Shown: piece by piece, positions 48,938 to 61,130 of the stretch
Layout of the letters: each line of letters opens with the position of its first letter
Numbering within the stretch: the first letter of the stretch is position 1
NCBI RefSeq assembly: GCF_022458985.1
Contig: NC_061789.1
Coordinates: forward strand, 9,978,857 to 10,042,856
DNA: 64,000 nucleotides
DNA from: Mugil cephalus
Lineage: Eukaryota > Chordata > Actinopteri > Mugiliformes > Mugilidae
Direction of reading: 5' to 3'
Translations under genes and position numbers: made by a program
The notes under the pieces: model-generated
Seen by the model: the letters and a program-made list of their open reading frames with translations, nothing else
What the model was told of the DNA's origin: nothing
The model's database searches: none

Positions 48938-49718
48938 GTGATTATTTGTCTTGTGCATTGATTTGAGGAAATGTATGGACACTGAATGCATTGCTTCACA
49001 GAACAGAAGTATGAACTCTTACACAAGTATGCCTCCAAAGTGGTGTCCCAGGAGGGCTAAAATTGAAACCAGACCAGCCAAGTAGCCTGAGGAGTAATCC
49101 ACCTCCACTCTTCATGGGAACAGGCTCAAAGAGCTGGATACGAGTGCATGTATGGTTCAGTGGTTGCGTGCGTGTGTCCCTTGGTGAAGTTGGAACATGT
49201 GGTTCTCTTCCACAGAAGTTGAATGAAATATTTCTCTTACAGCTTTCACTTTGTTTTACGACTTGCACTTGTAGTGAATAACAATGGAGAGTGGAGACCC
49301 TAAAAAGAACCATTTTCTGAGAAATGTTTCTGATGACCGGAAAACCCTTTTACGCCGGTCCTGTAAATTTGTAAACACGAGTTCTCATCACTTTCTGCAT
49401 TTAGATTCCACAGAACCTTCAATTGATGAAGGGGGTCCGCAGAGTCACTACAGGGGGCGTCGCAAAATCTTTGGTTGATTAGACATTTTTCTTATATATA
49501 TATTTCTTAAAGGGATAGCTTAATATTGAATCCAAAATTATAATATTAATGTGTATTCATAAATAGCACTAGGCCAAGTTTAATACTGAACACATCAAAG
49601 ACCCCTGCTCTAAACCTTTTATGATCTGTTCAGTTGGAAAAGATTAGCAACTACTGACCATGGTCTCATGTTGGTCTGTCTAAATATAGGGTAATACGCA
49701 CAGTATACTGTATATACA

Positions 49719-49836
49719 CAAAGCAGGTACAACATTATGACCACAACACAACGTTCTGCTGGGAAACATTTGGACTTAGCATTGGTATGGATGTTGCTAA
49801 GACATGTAACGCCCACCTAGACCAGCCCAGGCTTTT
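49719..49836 (-). mobile_element. MITE copy E (ATAACATTATGACCAC family), fragment
   Basis: Contains ACAACATTATGACCAC, CGTTCTGCTGGGAAACATTT, GGATGTTGCTAAGACATGTA and CACCTAGACCAGCCCAG in the same order as inverted copy D, then stops. Confidence 0.55.
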
Positions 49837-51699
49837 GTCCTCTGTGTCCAAAAATATTTCAAGCTTTATTTTGGCTCCTAGCATAAACCACTTCAGGTTT
49901 GGCACACAGCAACACTTTAGGCCACTTATAAGCAGTAGACTATAAAATGGCAGCTAATTGCCATTTCTCACAGCAGCATCAGCGAGCGCAGGACACAGCA
50001 AAGTCTTGCCGAGGCATCGTGTTACAGCTTAAGAACATCTGGACCTTGTCAGCGAGATCAGAGCTGTGCCAGGGGACTGTTGTTTTCTTTTTTCCTTTTT
50101 TCTTTTTAATTCATGAGAAACATTCGTAGAGCTGTCATAGTGACAGATAAAAATAATACTACATTGGTGGGCAGTTAGTTGTGGTTGAGTAATCCGTGGT
50201 CAAATCACTTCACTCATTTCAAGCCAAAAAATAAAGATGGTTGTGATTGATATCATGACCTTGTTGACTCATTCGCTGCACCGCATGTAATGGACACTCA
50301 GCTTATTAATCAACATCATCTTTGCATCATAATGGGAATTGATTTTGTGGGTTGTGCAAAAATCATTTTGAGGTCTGAAAATCTATCACATCGCACTGTG
50401 GGAAATGAGGGGAACAGAAATAACTTGGTGGAAAATCGAGGTGGAAGAGGGCCGCAGGGGTTGTTGGTAGATAAACAGATAGACAAATTAAAGCTTGATC
50501 AATGGCATATACCGCAACTAGAATTCAGCCAAATCTCAAGCAGAAAGCAGACATTGACCTTTCGCCAGGAGTTCGTAGAAGCTTTTCGGTTTGTCCTTTA
50601 CAACGTACAACTTTGACCGGCTGCGTGTGCGTGTCTGTAAACATGTTTTCAAGCTGCTGATAGCAGCATGAAAACAAAATAAGGAGCGAGGTCGCAGAGT
50701 AGCTCTAACGTTTTCTTTCCTGGGCTGCTTCCTGTCCCACACAACAAAGAACGGGGTTTAAGAATGGGCCCACATGCGGTACAAAGAGAGCGAAACAAAG
50801 GCCCCGACAACAAACAAACGTCCTGTGAAATATAAGTCCACATGCAGCTTGTTTCTTAGAATTGAAATCACACCACAACACACAAGGGGTGATTTCACAA
50901 ACCACCAGTTTTGGGTAGGGTGAATGAGAAAACCATGACAGCACACATTTGGTCCTAATCTGGGCTCATCTGGGCTCTGCAGACATGGCCCAAATGATGT
51001 GTTTAAGCAGACCTGAAAAGCCAGACCCAAAGTAAACTGTAATTAATTCTGGATTCATCTGTTTCATAAAGGCAACTCAAAGTTATGGGGATATGACAAA
51101 GACAAACAGTTCCCTGTTAAATAATTGCACATAGGAATCTCAAATTACAATCAGCATTGAGACATTAATATGAGCCTCAAATTATACATGTTTTGCAGTA
51201 ACAACTATATAATGTAAATAAATAAATATAATACAGCGAACAAGGTGAGGAAGAAGGGGGAAAGTTGGTAGATTCTAAGATATTTGAAGCAGTTCACTAT
51301 TCGAACCATAGGCTCTATGAAGATGGAAGGAACAGCTCCTCAAAAGTGAAGTCAAAGCAAGTACAGCTCCCCCTGTTGGCTAGCGGGACTTGGGTCAAAT
51401 TAAAACAAAGATGGTTTCAGTCATTTTAAGTCGTTTTAAGGTAATATAGCACTGATGCATATTCAAGTGTCCATTTTTCCGAGAGTTTTATGTATTATTT
51501 AGTTATTAGATGCTATAGAAAAGGATGTGACATCATCACATTACTACAAGTTGCCATGCCAAACACTATTATATATAGTCCGTGATCTCATCACTTTCAT
51601 TTCATTGTTACAGGTGTTTTGTGGGTTGACTTGTGGGGTGTGCTGTGCGTCCTGGAGGTGTTAACGACTAGAAGTTTTTATCATTGCTTTCAACTGGAG

Positions 51700-51950
51700 T
51701 CTAATTGCCCATGCTCCACTGAGTGAAGAGGAAAATGAGGAGTCTTGAGATCCTAAAACTGAGGTATTGTCAGTTAAGTAGTGCAAGTATGACAGTGTCA
51801 TCAAAGTATTTGAAAGTATATGGTTGTGGGTTAGAATATATCGCGATGGATGAGGGACTGAAACGGTCCTTGGTGTAGATGGTAAATAGGAAGGGGCTCA
51901 GAACACAACCTTGTGGGGCTCCAGTTTTGGAGCTGGTGGTCTACTTATAG
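51700..51950 (-). mobile_element. LINE reverse-transcriptase fragment
   Basis: On the minus strand the sequence reads TGAPQGCVLSPFLFTIYT and, further on, YFDDTVILA. These are the usual order and spacing of RT motifs in fish non-LTR retrotransposons, the second being the altered YADD catalytic box. Stops and indels break the rest. Confidence 0.65.
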
Positions 51951-52399
51951 TTTTTTGTAACCTGCTACTGGCAGCAACATCTGAAACTGGTCAGAATGTT
52001 ATTCCAAGAAAAGGTGCAAAAGGGGGAAACCAAACACAATGGTCAACCAGTAGGAGGGCTTATCAGTGTTCGCACTGAAGGGCTGCAAGGAAGGTTGTCC
52101 CTGCTACTTCAGTACAGTTTGGCATATTGTGACATATTTGTGCAATGCTTCCTAATCTCTGTATCTAACTGCAAATGCCAGACACATCCTGACAGGCGAC
52201 CACACAAGTGCCAATTTGTGGAAACTGACTGCATCCTCTGAGTGGCTGAAGAAAACCAAGAACGTTTTTCCTTTTGCACGCTGGGCAAACCAATGTTCTT
52301 TGTCTTTCTGATCTATAAATCTGGAGTGGATGACCAAGTGAAACATACACTGTGCTTAGAAATGTCAACACTGTGCATGTACACTAGCACACTAGTAAA

Positions 52400-52452
52400 A
52401 GTTTGGACACACCTTCTCATTCGATTCAATGAGAAGGTGTGTATAAACTTTA
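52400..52452. mobile_element. Inverted-repeat transposon fragment
   Basis: AGTTTGGACACACCTTCTCATT is followed 8 bp later by AATGAGAAGGTGTGT, a near-perfect hairpin (first arm 52399-52420, second 52428-52442). The AAAGTTTGGACACACC word is common at ends of a fish Tc1-like repeat. Probably two joined ends or a solo foldback. Confidence 0.45.
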
Positions 52453-53404
52453 AACTGGTAGTCTATACTATCAATATAGGTTCAATCTGGCTTTGTCATT
52501 TCCAGTCCATTCACTCCATTTAACATTTGTCATCTACCCATCTTTGATATCAATTCCCTTTGTGACGACTGTGGAGAAATGTCATTAGACTGAAGTATAG
52601 GACGAAACACACTAATATGTTGTCGGTACTTACCACCAAAACAGCACAGACACTCTGAAGTGTGAACTCTGCAAGACCTCTGAAGGTGTTCCCGTGGTCC
52701 TTTATAATATTGAATCAAGAATAAAATTAGCAAGAAAAATAAGTAAGTTCATCATAACCTGGGACAGAAAATGTACGATATTATTCAATTATTTGTTATG
52801 AGAAGCATTAACCCCTGAACTTCTTGTTGTACAAATAGAAATCTGCAGAAGCTTAATAACTAAAGTCGCTTTCTAGCATGACCGCCAACATGTCTGAGCA
52901 GTTTTGACGAGTGGGTCCTTCTTTTAGCTTTGTTTGCTCAGGCAGTTTGAATTGCTGCCAGTGGTTTCACACTACACTATCGGAGGCTTTAACCGCTTCA
53001 GATTTTTAATTATTATCGTTTTTAACTTGACATTTCAGCTTTCTGGCCTTCTTAAAGCTGCATGAAGCAGTATTTTTACACTGGATGCAAATCTGAACGG
53101 GGTTGCACTTAATCTTTTTGGAACAGTATTAGGGTCTTTAAGCTCCCTGTTTTGTTTTGAGGGCTAGGGTAGCTGTTAGTGAAGACCAATACGAAACTAT
53201 ACATAGGTAGTTGCTCTGTATAGCCTGTGGGAAAATCGGTTAAGCAAGACTTACACAAGCCAAGTCACCAAAAACATAATGGCAATTTAGTGCAAATGCC
53301 TATTCTCATCTGCTGGCTGTGCAAATAAGCAATTGCTATTTAGAAATGTACACGTATGTATGTACCTTTTAATATGGTATGTATACTTTGAGGTCTTGGC
53401 CTCT

Positions 53405-53440
53405 AAGGGTTAAGGTTAGGGTTAGGAGGGAGGTTAGGGA
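53405..53440. repeat. Short telomere-like (TTAGGG) tract
   Basis: Contains GGGTTAAGGTTAGGGTTAGG and one further GGTTAGGG. Only about four degenerate units, too short to show a fusion site. Confidence 0.4.
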
Positions 53441-53949
53441 AATCAAATTAAATGTCTGGGGCAAGATTTATGCTTTTGCGTCATTTCTGTTCCCTACGCC
53501 ACTGACATTTTACTACAGGTCACGGTCTAATAAAGTCGTTCCATTTACTAAAAGTGCTGCAGGAGCCCTGATCTCTCTACAATTTCTTTTCCTCCTCAAT
53601 GTACCGTGATTGCAGGTGAAGTTGGGCTATAGATACAATTAGTTTTTTATTTTAACAACCAGTCATAGTGACACACCGAAGAGAAAATTAATTCTCTTTT
53701 GCCTCCGTCACTTCAGTGGTTAGTTGTTTCTTAGCTGCAATGCCACCATTGTATGAAAAACAAAAATCAAATGGCCGAAGAGATTTAGGTATAGGCCACT
53801 CTTGTAGGCTCTCCATAGATATGTAGTGGAAATATAAACCGAACCATAGTTCCTCACAAACATTCTTCAGATTTTAAAGAATAGGGCTAATATAACCTCA
53901 ACCCCACCAACCCCCAGAAAAAATGGTCATGTACATCAAGACTGAACTT

Positions 53950-56513
53950 TTTATTCTGTACTTTTCCAGAACTTCTGTACAATACCAACATGTTCAAGGC
54001 CAAGAAACGACCACTTCCGTCAGTAATCCCAAGCTCTAAAGAGCCACATAGGAACCCTGCTTTAAGCACAACACAAGACAACCAAGCAGGGACAGAAACT
54101 CTTCTCTTCCACCGCGCAAAGATAGGTGGCAATTGACATTTCAGCAGTCGCATACATTTTCTAGAAGCTGCTTCTCATAAACATTCTACAACGTAATAAA
54201 AGGAAAATTAAAAGGAATGCCCGACAATAGTGACTGATGGAGTGGATCAGTGGTTGGCTGCCAGCAGAAGCAAACCGCTGCCCTTTTTCGATGCTAACAC
54301 GACTGTGGGGAGCTAAAGGCAGACACAGGCAGGGGGGACAACGGAAGGCAAGGAGGAAATCAAACAGCCACAACAGCCAGTTATCGCTCAGACCATTTGT
54401 CTTTCTGCATTTAAACACTTTTTGGAGTTTATTACAAGGGAATTACATACCAAATTTAATGTCTATATTTGGAAATGCTGGGCAACATAGCTAGACAATC
54501 CGAATTTCTACAGCCAGCCACTAGTTAGCTTAGCACAAAGACTGGAAAAGAGGGAAACTGCTAGCCTTGCTCATTTCAAGGGTAACAAAACCCACCAAGA
54601 AACCGAAACATGAGTGGGACTAGAAACTAGTAGTAGTAAGAGTAGCAAATAGTACGAGAAATACTTCTTATCTGTATGTTTATTTAGAGATGCAAGTTGT
54701 TTATTGTACTTATTGACAATTGTGCAAGCTGCGCACGGTTTCCAGCATTTTTGCTAAGATAAGCGGAAACTGACTGTAGTTCATCCATACCGGCTGCAGA
54801 GTTGACATGAAGCTTCTGCCGCCTGAGTCAAATCCCTCGATTATCTTCCAAACTTGCAGGTCTTCAGTACAATATTTACCTGTCGCTACAAACAGTATCT
54901 CCTTGCTAAGCTGTCGCGTAGGAATATGTACTGGTAGTTATATTCTGTGTAAACCTGCACCCGATTACCAAGGTGCGGATGTTGGCTCGGTTTTTGTAAG
55001 CCACATTTCTGAAGGATGATTAACTTCAGCCGAGCTGAAAGGAGGGCTAGGATTTTTGTTCCATCTCTCAGAATAATGCTAGAATGGTTTATTCAGAGTC
55101 TGAATGAACAAGCAGAGCAATTACAAATCAGTTACTCCTAATATATATATTTATGGGCCATGTTTCACCAATATCTTGTGTCAGACTGAAGCCTGTGCCA
55201 AGTCTGACACCTGCTGGTAAAAACCACGCACTCGCCAACACTAGTAATCGTCTGAATTAGTCACCTAGTGAGCAAGAGCCATCTTTAATTACTGAATCAA
55301 ACTATGCAGAAACCATTAGCCAAGGGCTTCGGCAGAGGAGAACAAAGCGACTGTGTTACTTGCAGTGTGAACAGCATTGGAGCGTTCTCCTTGTCTATCT
55401 TCCATTAGTACCCCTGAACTTAGGCGGCTCTAGCTAAAGCACGGGATGGTTTGGTTTTATTGTGACATGTTAATCACAAGAGCCGGCAACCCAAAAAAAA
55501 AAAAAAAAAAACAGCAGGGTTTACAAATAAACAATGCACCCTACACACTGGGAATTTCCGTTACTTTCAGTAAGACAAAGAGAAAACAGCATAACAAAAG
55601 GTATAAATGTGGATGTCAATGAAACTGACATTTGTCTATCGGCTTCTTATCTGGTAAACAGATTTACAGTCAGTTCAACCGCACGGTTAGAACTGAAAGG
55701 TAAGCAGAACTTGGTCTTTTTTTTTTTTTTTTTTTTTTTGAATACACAGGAATCAGAATATTCAGTATTCAGAAATCCAGAGGTGCTGATGTTTCTGTGT
55801 GGCCTGGTTGGAGACGCAGGTGAGGTCCAGTCTGATAGAAGTGTGTGGGGTGGCTTCACCCTGGCCAGAGGCGACAAGGCACATGACTTGCAAAGCAATC
55901 ACTTTCTTCTTCGGTCGTTTACCCTCCACTGATAAAAAGGTATTTCTTCCTGCCCTCTTGAATTCAAAGAAGATAAGGCTACTTTGCAGGACAGCCATCT
56001 GTCCAAGTTCTCCTCCTCCTTATGGTAACTAAGACGGTACCCTTTCTTGGGAAAAGAATACAGAACATGTTTGGGCTTGCTGATTGAAGTGGAGCAACTT
56101 AGAATTCTGAACTTATCTTATTTTGTCCTACTAAAGGCCCAAGCAATGATGCTACCCTTTTACATCCCCCAATCTATGAGTCTGGGGAGCCGTCTTGAGT
56201 TTTAGAGTCAATCATGGGTAGCTACAATAGTAGCATAAATGCTCCGCTATGGGTCAAATTTGCCAGCATTTGACTAGCGGATGGTGTTTCATTGCGAGTG
56301 CTAGCACAAGAGTAGCTTGATTCAAATCGTCAACCCCTGACTTAAGTGACTCATAAAGCCTTAATTCTAGATATCACATTCTCTTCTGTGATGTTGATTC
56401 TCCACTGCAAACAAAAAAAAAAAAAAGAGAAAGGAAAAAAAAAAAGAAAAGAAGAAAGAGTCCCTTTGTCTTTAGCTCTTGGTCTGGCTTTGAGTCCCGC
56501 ACCGTCCAGGGAG
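53950..56513 (-). other. ube2z: ube2z 3' UTR (end uncertain)
   Basis: Minus-strand sequence after the ube2z stop holds no other gene. AATAAA hexamers on the minus strand occur at 55088-55093 and 53950-53955 among others, so the UTR is between about 1.4 and 2.6 kb. It includes poly(A)/poly(T) runs at 55493-55511 and 55718-55739. Confidence 0.35.
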
Positions 56514-59500
56514 TCAGGGCTGGGAGCTGCCCTGGCTGTCAGGGTCCGTCCCAGAGGAGCTGGTGTCTGAGTCCGAGTCGTCGTCGTTGTGGTCTTCCTC
56601 CGCCAGGTTTTTCTCCCGTATTCGCCTGTGAGTGGCGCCGAGGCGAGCCAGCAGGCCCTGGTAGTCAAAGCGGCCGCGCTTCTCGCCGAATGGATCCTGG
56701 GGAGAGGCGACATCGACATTGGGAAGAGGGACAAATTGTCAGGGAGGCTGAGCTAAGCCTAGGCATGAACGGTGTCTCTATTAGGAATAGTGCCTCACAA
56801 AAAGGGATGCATCGCTTGGCTGTTGTCGCAAAAATACATGAAAAAGCTATTACAGTTATTCTGGGATGAATTAAAATAGTGACAAAACAAAAGAACAGAA
56901 GTCAAAATTGAACTGGTTTTGCAAACAGAGAAGGAGTACATAAATGTGTCTTAGGCGCTTGACGTTAGATAGTTGCATCAAAGGACTGCCATGATGCTTC
57001 TTTCTGGGACGGACCGAGGAGACTCTGGGTAAAGTGCATACACTGATCAGACATAACATTATGACCACTTTCCTAATATTGTGTAGGTCTCCCCTGTGCC
57101 TACAAAACACTTGTGACTCATCAGAGAATAGACATGGACCTTCTGAGGGTGTCCTGTGGTGGCTAAGGAATGTTATAAGTGGGTCCTATGGGTTGAGGGA
57201 AGGATCTCTGTGGATCATCCCACAGATACTTGATCAGTTTGGGATTTGAGGAATTTGGAAGTGCTATTTTTCATGTTTTTTTTGAGCTGTTCTTAAAGAG
57301 TTTTTGTGTGTGCCCATATCAGGCTGCGTCCTGCTGGGGATGGCTTCTGCCTTCAAGGAGTGCCATTGCTATGGGATGGGGGTCCCTGGTCTAATCTTGG
57401 AGGTTGATAAATGTCTAAGTATGTTATTTCCCTGCTCTCTGTATTGGCGTAACCTATCCCTCCCACGTGCTTCCAAATGAGGGCAAAACTGTCCAAAACG
57501 AATGTCACAAAACAACAAGTCCCGTTACCTGCATGTTCTGTCCCTGCATATGCAGCCTCTCTTTGCAGACTCCCTCGTAGAAATCGTAATACTCGAGGAA
57601 GGACTTTTCCATCACACTCCTACGGAGACGACACGCGCACTCAATCAGTACGAAAGTCAGAAATAAGAGAATGGACTGAAAAAACTGACAGAGAACGAGA
57701 GGTGAGCCGAACGATTTATGCATCTCACCACAGAGCCTCAGGGCAGGGAACTTTGCCCTCGAGCATGTCACACACAGCCACCCTCATGGTCTCGTGGCGA
57801 ATGCACTCGTTGTAATTCTTGCTGTCCCCTGGGTGACGCTCCTGAGAGACACACAAAAGACAGTTACTTATTTCGGAAGTGGCGGATTTGTTAAGATAAG
57901 AATACAAAAAAAAAAAATGAAAAACTAGTACCTGTTCAAAGCCAGGTTCATTGTGATAGGGGTTTTCTGTCATCAGAGACTGGATAGAAATTAGGACAGA
58001 TGAGATACTCTGGGCTGGACTCCACGCTGGGCCGGTCCATGTCCTGTATACAGATTACATAAACAGTTACCTGTGTGTTAGATTGGGAAATGCACATAAT
58101 GGATAACACTATGTGTATTCCTCTGCAGACAAATAAAACGCATATTTAAAAAAAAAAAAACACTGACTTACCCCAGGATGCTGAGGCAGACTTTGCCGTT
58201 GCGGTAGAAGTTGGGGTTGAACCGGACGGTGTTGTGTCCGGTGGTGATGAGCTTGACCCGCGGTGGGTGGATGGGGTAGTCGGGAGGGCAGCGGAACAGG
58301 AAGAGGAAGAAACCGCCCTCGTACGGTGTGTCAAAAGGTCCTGTGATCAGGGCGTGGATCTGAAGGATGAGCCAGGAGGAAAATGTTTGGGATTAATGGA
58401 TGCGAGCAAGGAAGGCCGGGAGATGGATGAGACGCCGTGCGTAGGGTAACAGAGGTGCGTAGGCGAACGGACCATGGAGGAGAAAATCTGACAGAGAAAA
58501 CAACTGACAACCTCCCTGTGAGGAAGAAACATACAGATCGAGTGTCTCTGATTCTGCGTTTTTAATCATTCTGTATTAGTCAGTCATTATTTCTTTCCCC
58601 ACTTTGAGACATTTGCTTTCAGAAGGTACGACTGCTCGACTCTTGACTCTCCTTCCAGTTTGTGCATTGTGCTCCCAGATGTCAACGATTACAGTTCTGC
58701 AAGTACAGCGTTATCCGCATGCGTATCTGATCCCATATCAGCTGGTCTGTGTGATAAGGGAGGGCAAACGTTTTGTTTTATACATGCAATTAATCCATGC
58801 GGAATAGGCTGATGGCTCTTTACTCTTCCAGCCTTTGCATAACGCTTACTTCAAGTGCTTGACCACCACCTGCTGGATGAGACTAGGGTTGATGGTGATC
58901 TGCATGAAGTCACCGTCACTATCAGGTTTGTGATTTGGTCAGCGCGTTAAATCTGATCTGGATTTCATCTTTAATTTGAGACACTTGAAATATGATGTAG
59001 TGTCGGGTTTTTCAGAGTTACCTCCAATAGTCTTTACCCAGTCTACACACACTATACAGTATCATGGAATTATAATAAATCGCAAAATCATTCATCTTCT
59101 ACCAATATTGTTCTCATCATGTTGACACCTTGTACATATTGTTTTCTTGGCAGATTAACAGACATTTATACTAAAAAATAATGATAATTAACTGGACTAC
59201 GAAGAAGATCAACTATCACTACTGCAGATGGATCATGGTGTGAATGTCTTGTTGACTTTCCTTTACCTTGGTCATGTCTTGGGGATCAGGGACTACAAAC
59301 ATGCCTGGCGGTGGCTCCTTGTAGATGGACATGATATCCCTTTAGATGCAGACAGAGAAGGAAGACAAATGGGGTTTGCTAAATTGTGACAATACAGTAG
59401 GTTAACAGCAATGTCTGCAAGTGACCTAGATCTAGTGTAAAACGTCTGAGGTGAAATCTGAATTCCAAATAAAGAATTTCCTCTCATCTACACCACGTGA

Positions 59501-60346
59501 CAGCAAGAATCTCTGAAACAGACTTTTCAAAACCAAAAAACACGACCAGTATGTTCTAATTTGGCTGAACTGACCCTTTAATAACATTCTCTGTTAAAAC
59601 GTAAGAAATGTCATTTGCATGTAGCTCAAACAAAACTCACAAGGCGTGAAAATGTGATCTGTTTATCACTGTCTAAATTACGGTAAATGCTCTAGTTCCT
59701 TGTAACATTCCATCTCGAAAGTTTCCGTTCAAGTTCCTGAGGATGTCAACTAATGGAAGAAACTTAAAGGAAAGCTTTCACTTTCGATTTAACTCACCTC
59801 TTTAATATTTTAGGCCTAAAAAAAAAAATAAATAAATAAACACCTGCGTTTGATTTATTTTAAAAAAACGGTGCCGTGTTTTCGTTACCTCTTTATCCTC
59901 AGGATGCACTGCTGGGAAGCCTTCTCGTTGTCCCAGTCCGCACTCAGAGTCGGGTCCCAGGAAGTAGCGTGGATTTGGGACAGGAGGCCCGCTCCTGCCA
60001 CCCCGGCTACCCCTAACCCGACCCCGGGGAGAGGCGTGGAGGTGTGTACGGTCGGAGACATGGCCACGACAGGTGGCGAGGAGCCGGGGGAAAACGCGTT
60101 CCCGAAGCCGACTGGCGTAGCAGTGACAGCGGACATGGGGGCCACCACGGCGGTTAGGCCACTCGGCGCGGCCGATGCGGGAGGCGGGGAGGCCGGGTTG
60201 GATCCGGGGTGAGCACCGCTGACGGCCGAGTGTCCCCCCGGCAGAGAGTTGGTCAAAGTCGGCAGCAGCGAGGCTGCGCTGCCCGGTCCGGTTACGCCTA
60301 AACCAAGGGCACCGCCGCTGGACTCCTCTCCGAAGCTGTCCGCCAT
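56514..60346 (-). CDS. ube2z: Ubiquitin-conjugating enzyme E2 Z, complete coding region
   Basis: E2 enzyme that takes ubiquitin or FAT10 from the E1 UBA6. Minus-strand exons: 60346-59889, 59339-59267, 58359-58172, 58043-57932, 57841-57729, 57619-57529, 56696-56514; phases join into 405 residues. Residues 1-130 are a Gly/Ala/Pro/Ser-rich leader that is longer than in the 354-residue human protein. The UBC fold starts around [20 protein letters not shown] and contains [25 protein letters not shown] with the catalytic cysteine near residue 235, and [13 protein letters not shown]. The C-terminal extension has [12 protein letters not shown] and an acidic Asp/Ser tail ([13 protein letters not shown]). 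ATG 60346 follows a CpG-rich leader, and the neighbour atp5mc1 lies upstream on the same strand as in human. Trp replaces the Arg I recall in human at the exon 5/6 junction. Confidence 0.97.
57041..57418 (+). mobile_element. MITE copy F (ATAACATTATGACCAC family) in ube2z intron 6
   Basis: Begins CACTGATCAGACATAACATT after a TA and follows copy A through GTGTAGGTCTCC, ACTCATCAGAGAAT, GAGGGTGTCC, GATCAGTTTGGGAT and TCAAGGAGTGCCATTGCTATG. It fades near 57.42 kb without a clear right inverted repeat. Confidence 0.65.
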
Positions 60347-60680
60347 GGCTCGCAAGCTAACAAGCTAGAGTAAACCCGTCGGTGTTGACTAATTTATAAC
60401 ACCAACTGTTAGCTGCATTGACAGTTCAGTGCGAAGTTACCTCTGCTTGTTTTGTTGTCCGGTCGGATCAGAGAGCAGGGAAACAGAGGAGAGGCGAGGC
60501 CAGAAAACGAGGCAATTCTTCCCACGACATGGTGGCTATTTACCGTTAGCTTAACTGTGTTTTCCTCCGGGCCTTTTAAAAAAAAAAAAAGTACTTAAGT
60601 CTTCGGCAAAATTACAACGCCCGCCTCGCCGCGGCTCACGGAGCGACTCACCAGACGTCAAGTGTTGCCTTAAAAGAAAA
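60347..60680 (-). promoter_or_regulatory. ube2z: ube2z 5' UTR and probable CpG-rich promoter
   Basis: Sequence upstream of the ube2z ATG has raised GC and several CpGs (for example CGCCCGCCTCGCCGCGGC near 60.62 kb) and no TATA box at an obvious place, as expected for a housekeeping gene. The start site cannot be placed. Confidence 0.4.
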
Positions 60681-61130
60681 TGGTGTCAGGAGTATTTCGT
60701 TTAACACCGACCACATCCCCGCACCAGTGCTTTAACGTGATCGCAACTTCAGGATCTGATTTCTCACCAGTGAAGCGCGATGAAATAATAAACCGCGACA
60801 CATCCGGCGACGACTTTAAAAAATAAAAGTCCCCCTTTGACCGTGGGTGTCGCAAAATAATAAATAAATAAAAAAAGATTTGCGTAGAAAATAAATAAAC
60901 AAATAAAGTTGTAAAATAATTATTTTCACGTCATAAAATCCATTTGAGTCAAAGCTCCCATTTTTTTCTTTTCCCTTCCAATCGCATTTCCCAAAAAAGT
61001 AGGACACAAATGACGTAACAATGTTAAAAAATTACTTTTTCTTCTTTTTTAAAAAATATGATAAATCTGTGTTTTATGTCAGCAACACGGTCCCGAATAT
61101 ATAGATAACTTGTTACATAGTTACACTGCA

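Larger units (their letters stand above)
40370..49290 (+). repeat. Tandem duplication unit 2 (carries amine oxidase copy 2)
   Basis: Partner of unit 1. It is longer because of about 1 kb between the distal and proximal upstream blocks (roughly 40.57-41.70 kb), the 796-bp hAT insertion in intron 2, and an insertion in the 3' flank around 49.05-49.23 kb. The right limit is near GACTTGCACTTGT (49260), which matches 37793 in unit 1. Confidence 0.7.
49291..53940. other. Spacer between amine oxidase copy 2 and ube2z
   Basis: No gene seen. It contains MITE copy E, a LINE RT fragment (about 51.70-51.95 kb), an inverted-repeat fragment at 52.40-52.45 kb and a short telomere-like run at 53.41 kb. The remaining open frames are short and lack recognisable motifs. 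Confidence 0.6.

Noticed and set aside
53405-53440. Interstitial telomere as a chromosome fusion mark
   Set aside because: Too few and too degenerate TTAGGG units to support a fusion.
60670-61007. AT-rich frames upstream of ube2z
   Set aside because: Low-complexity A/T runs with no motif; nothing supports translation.
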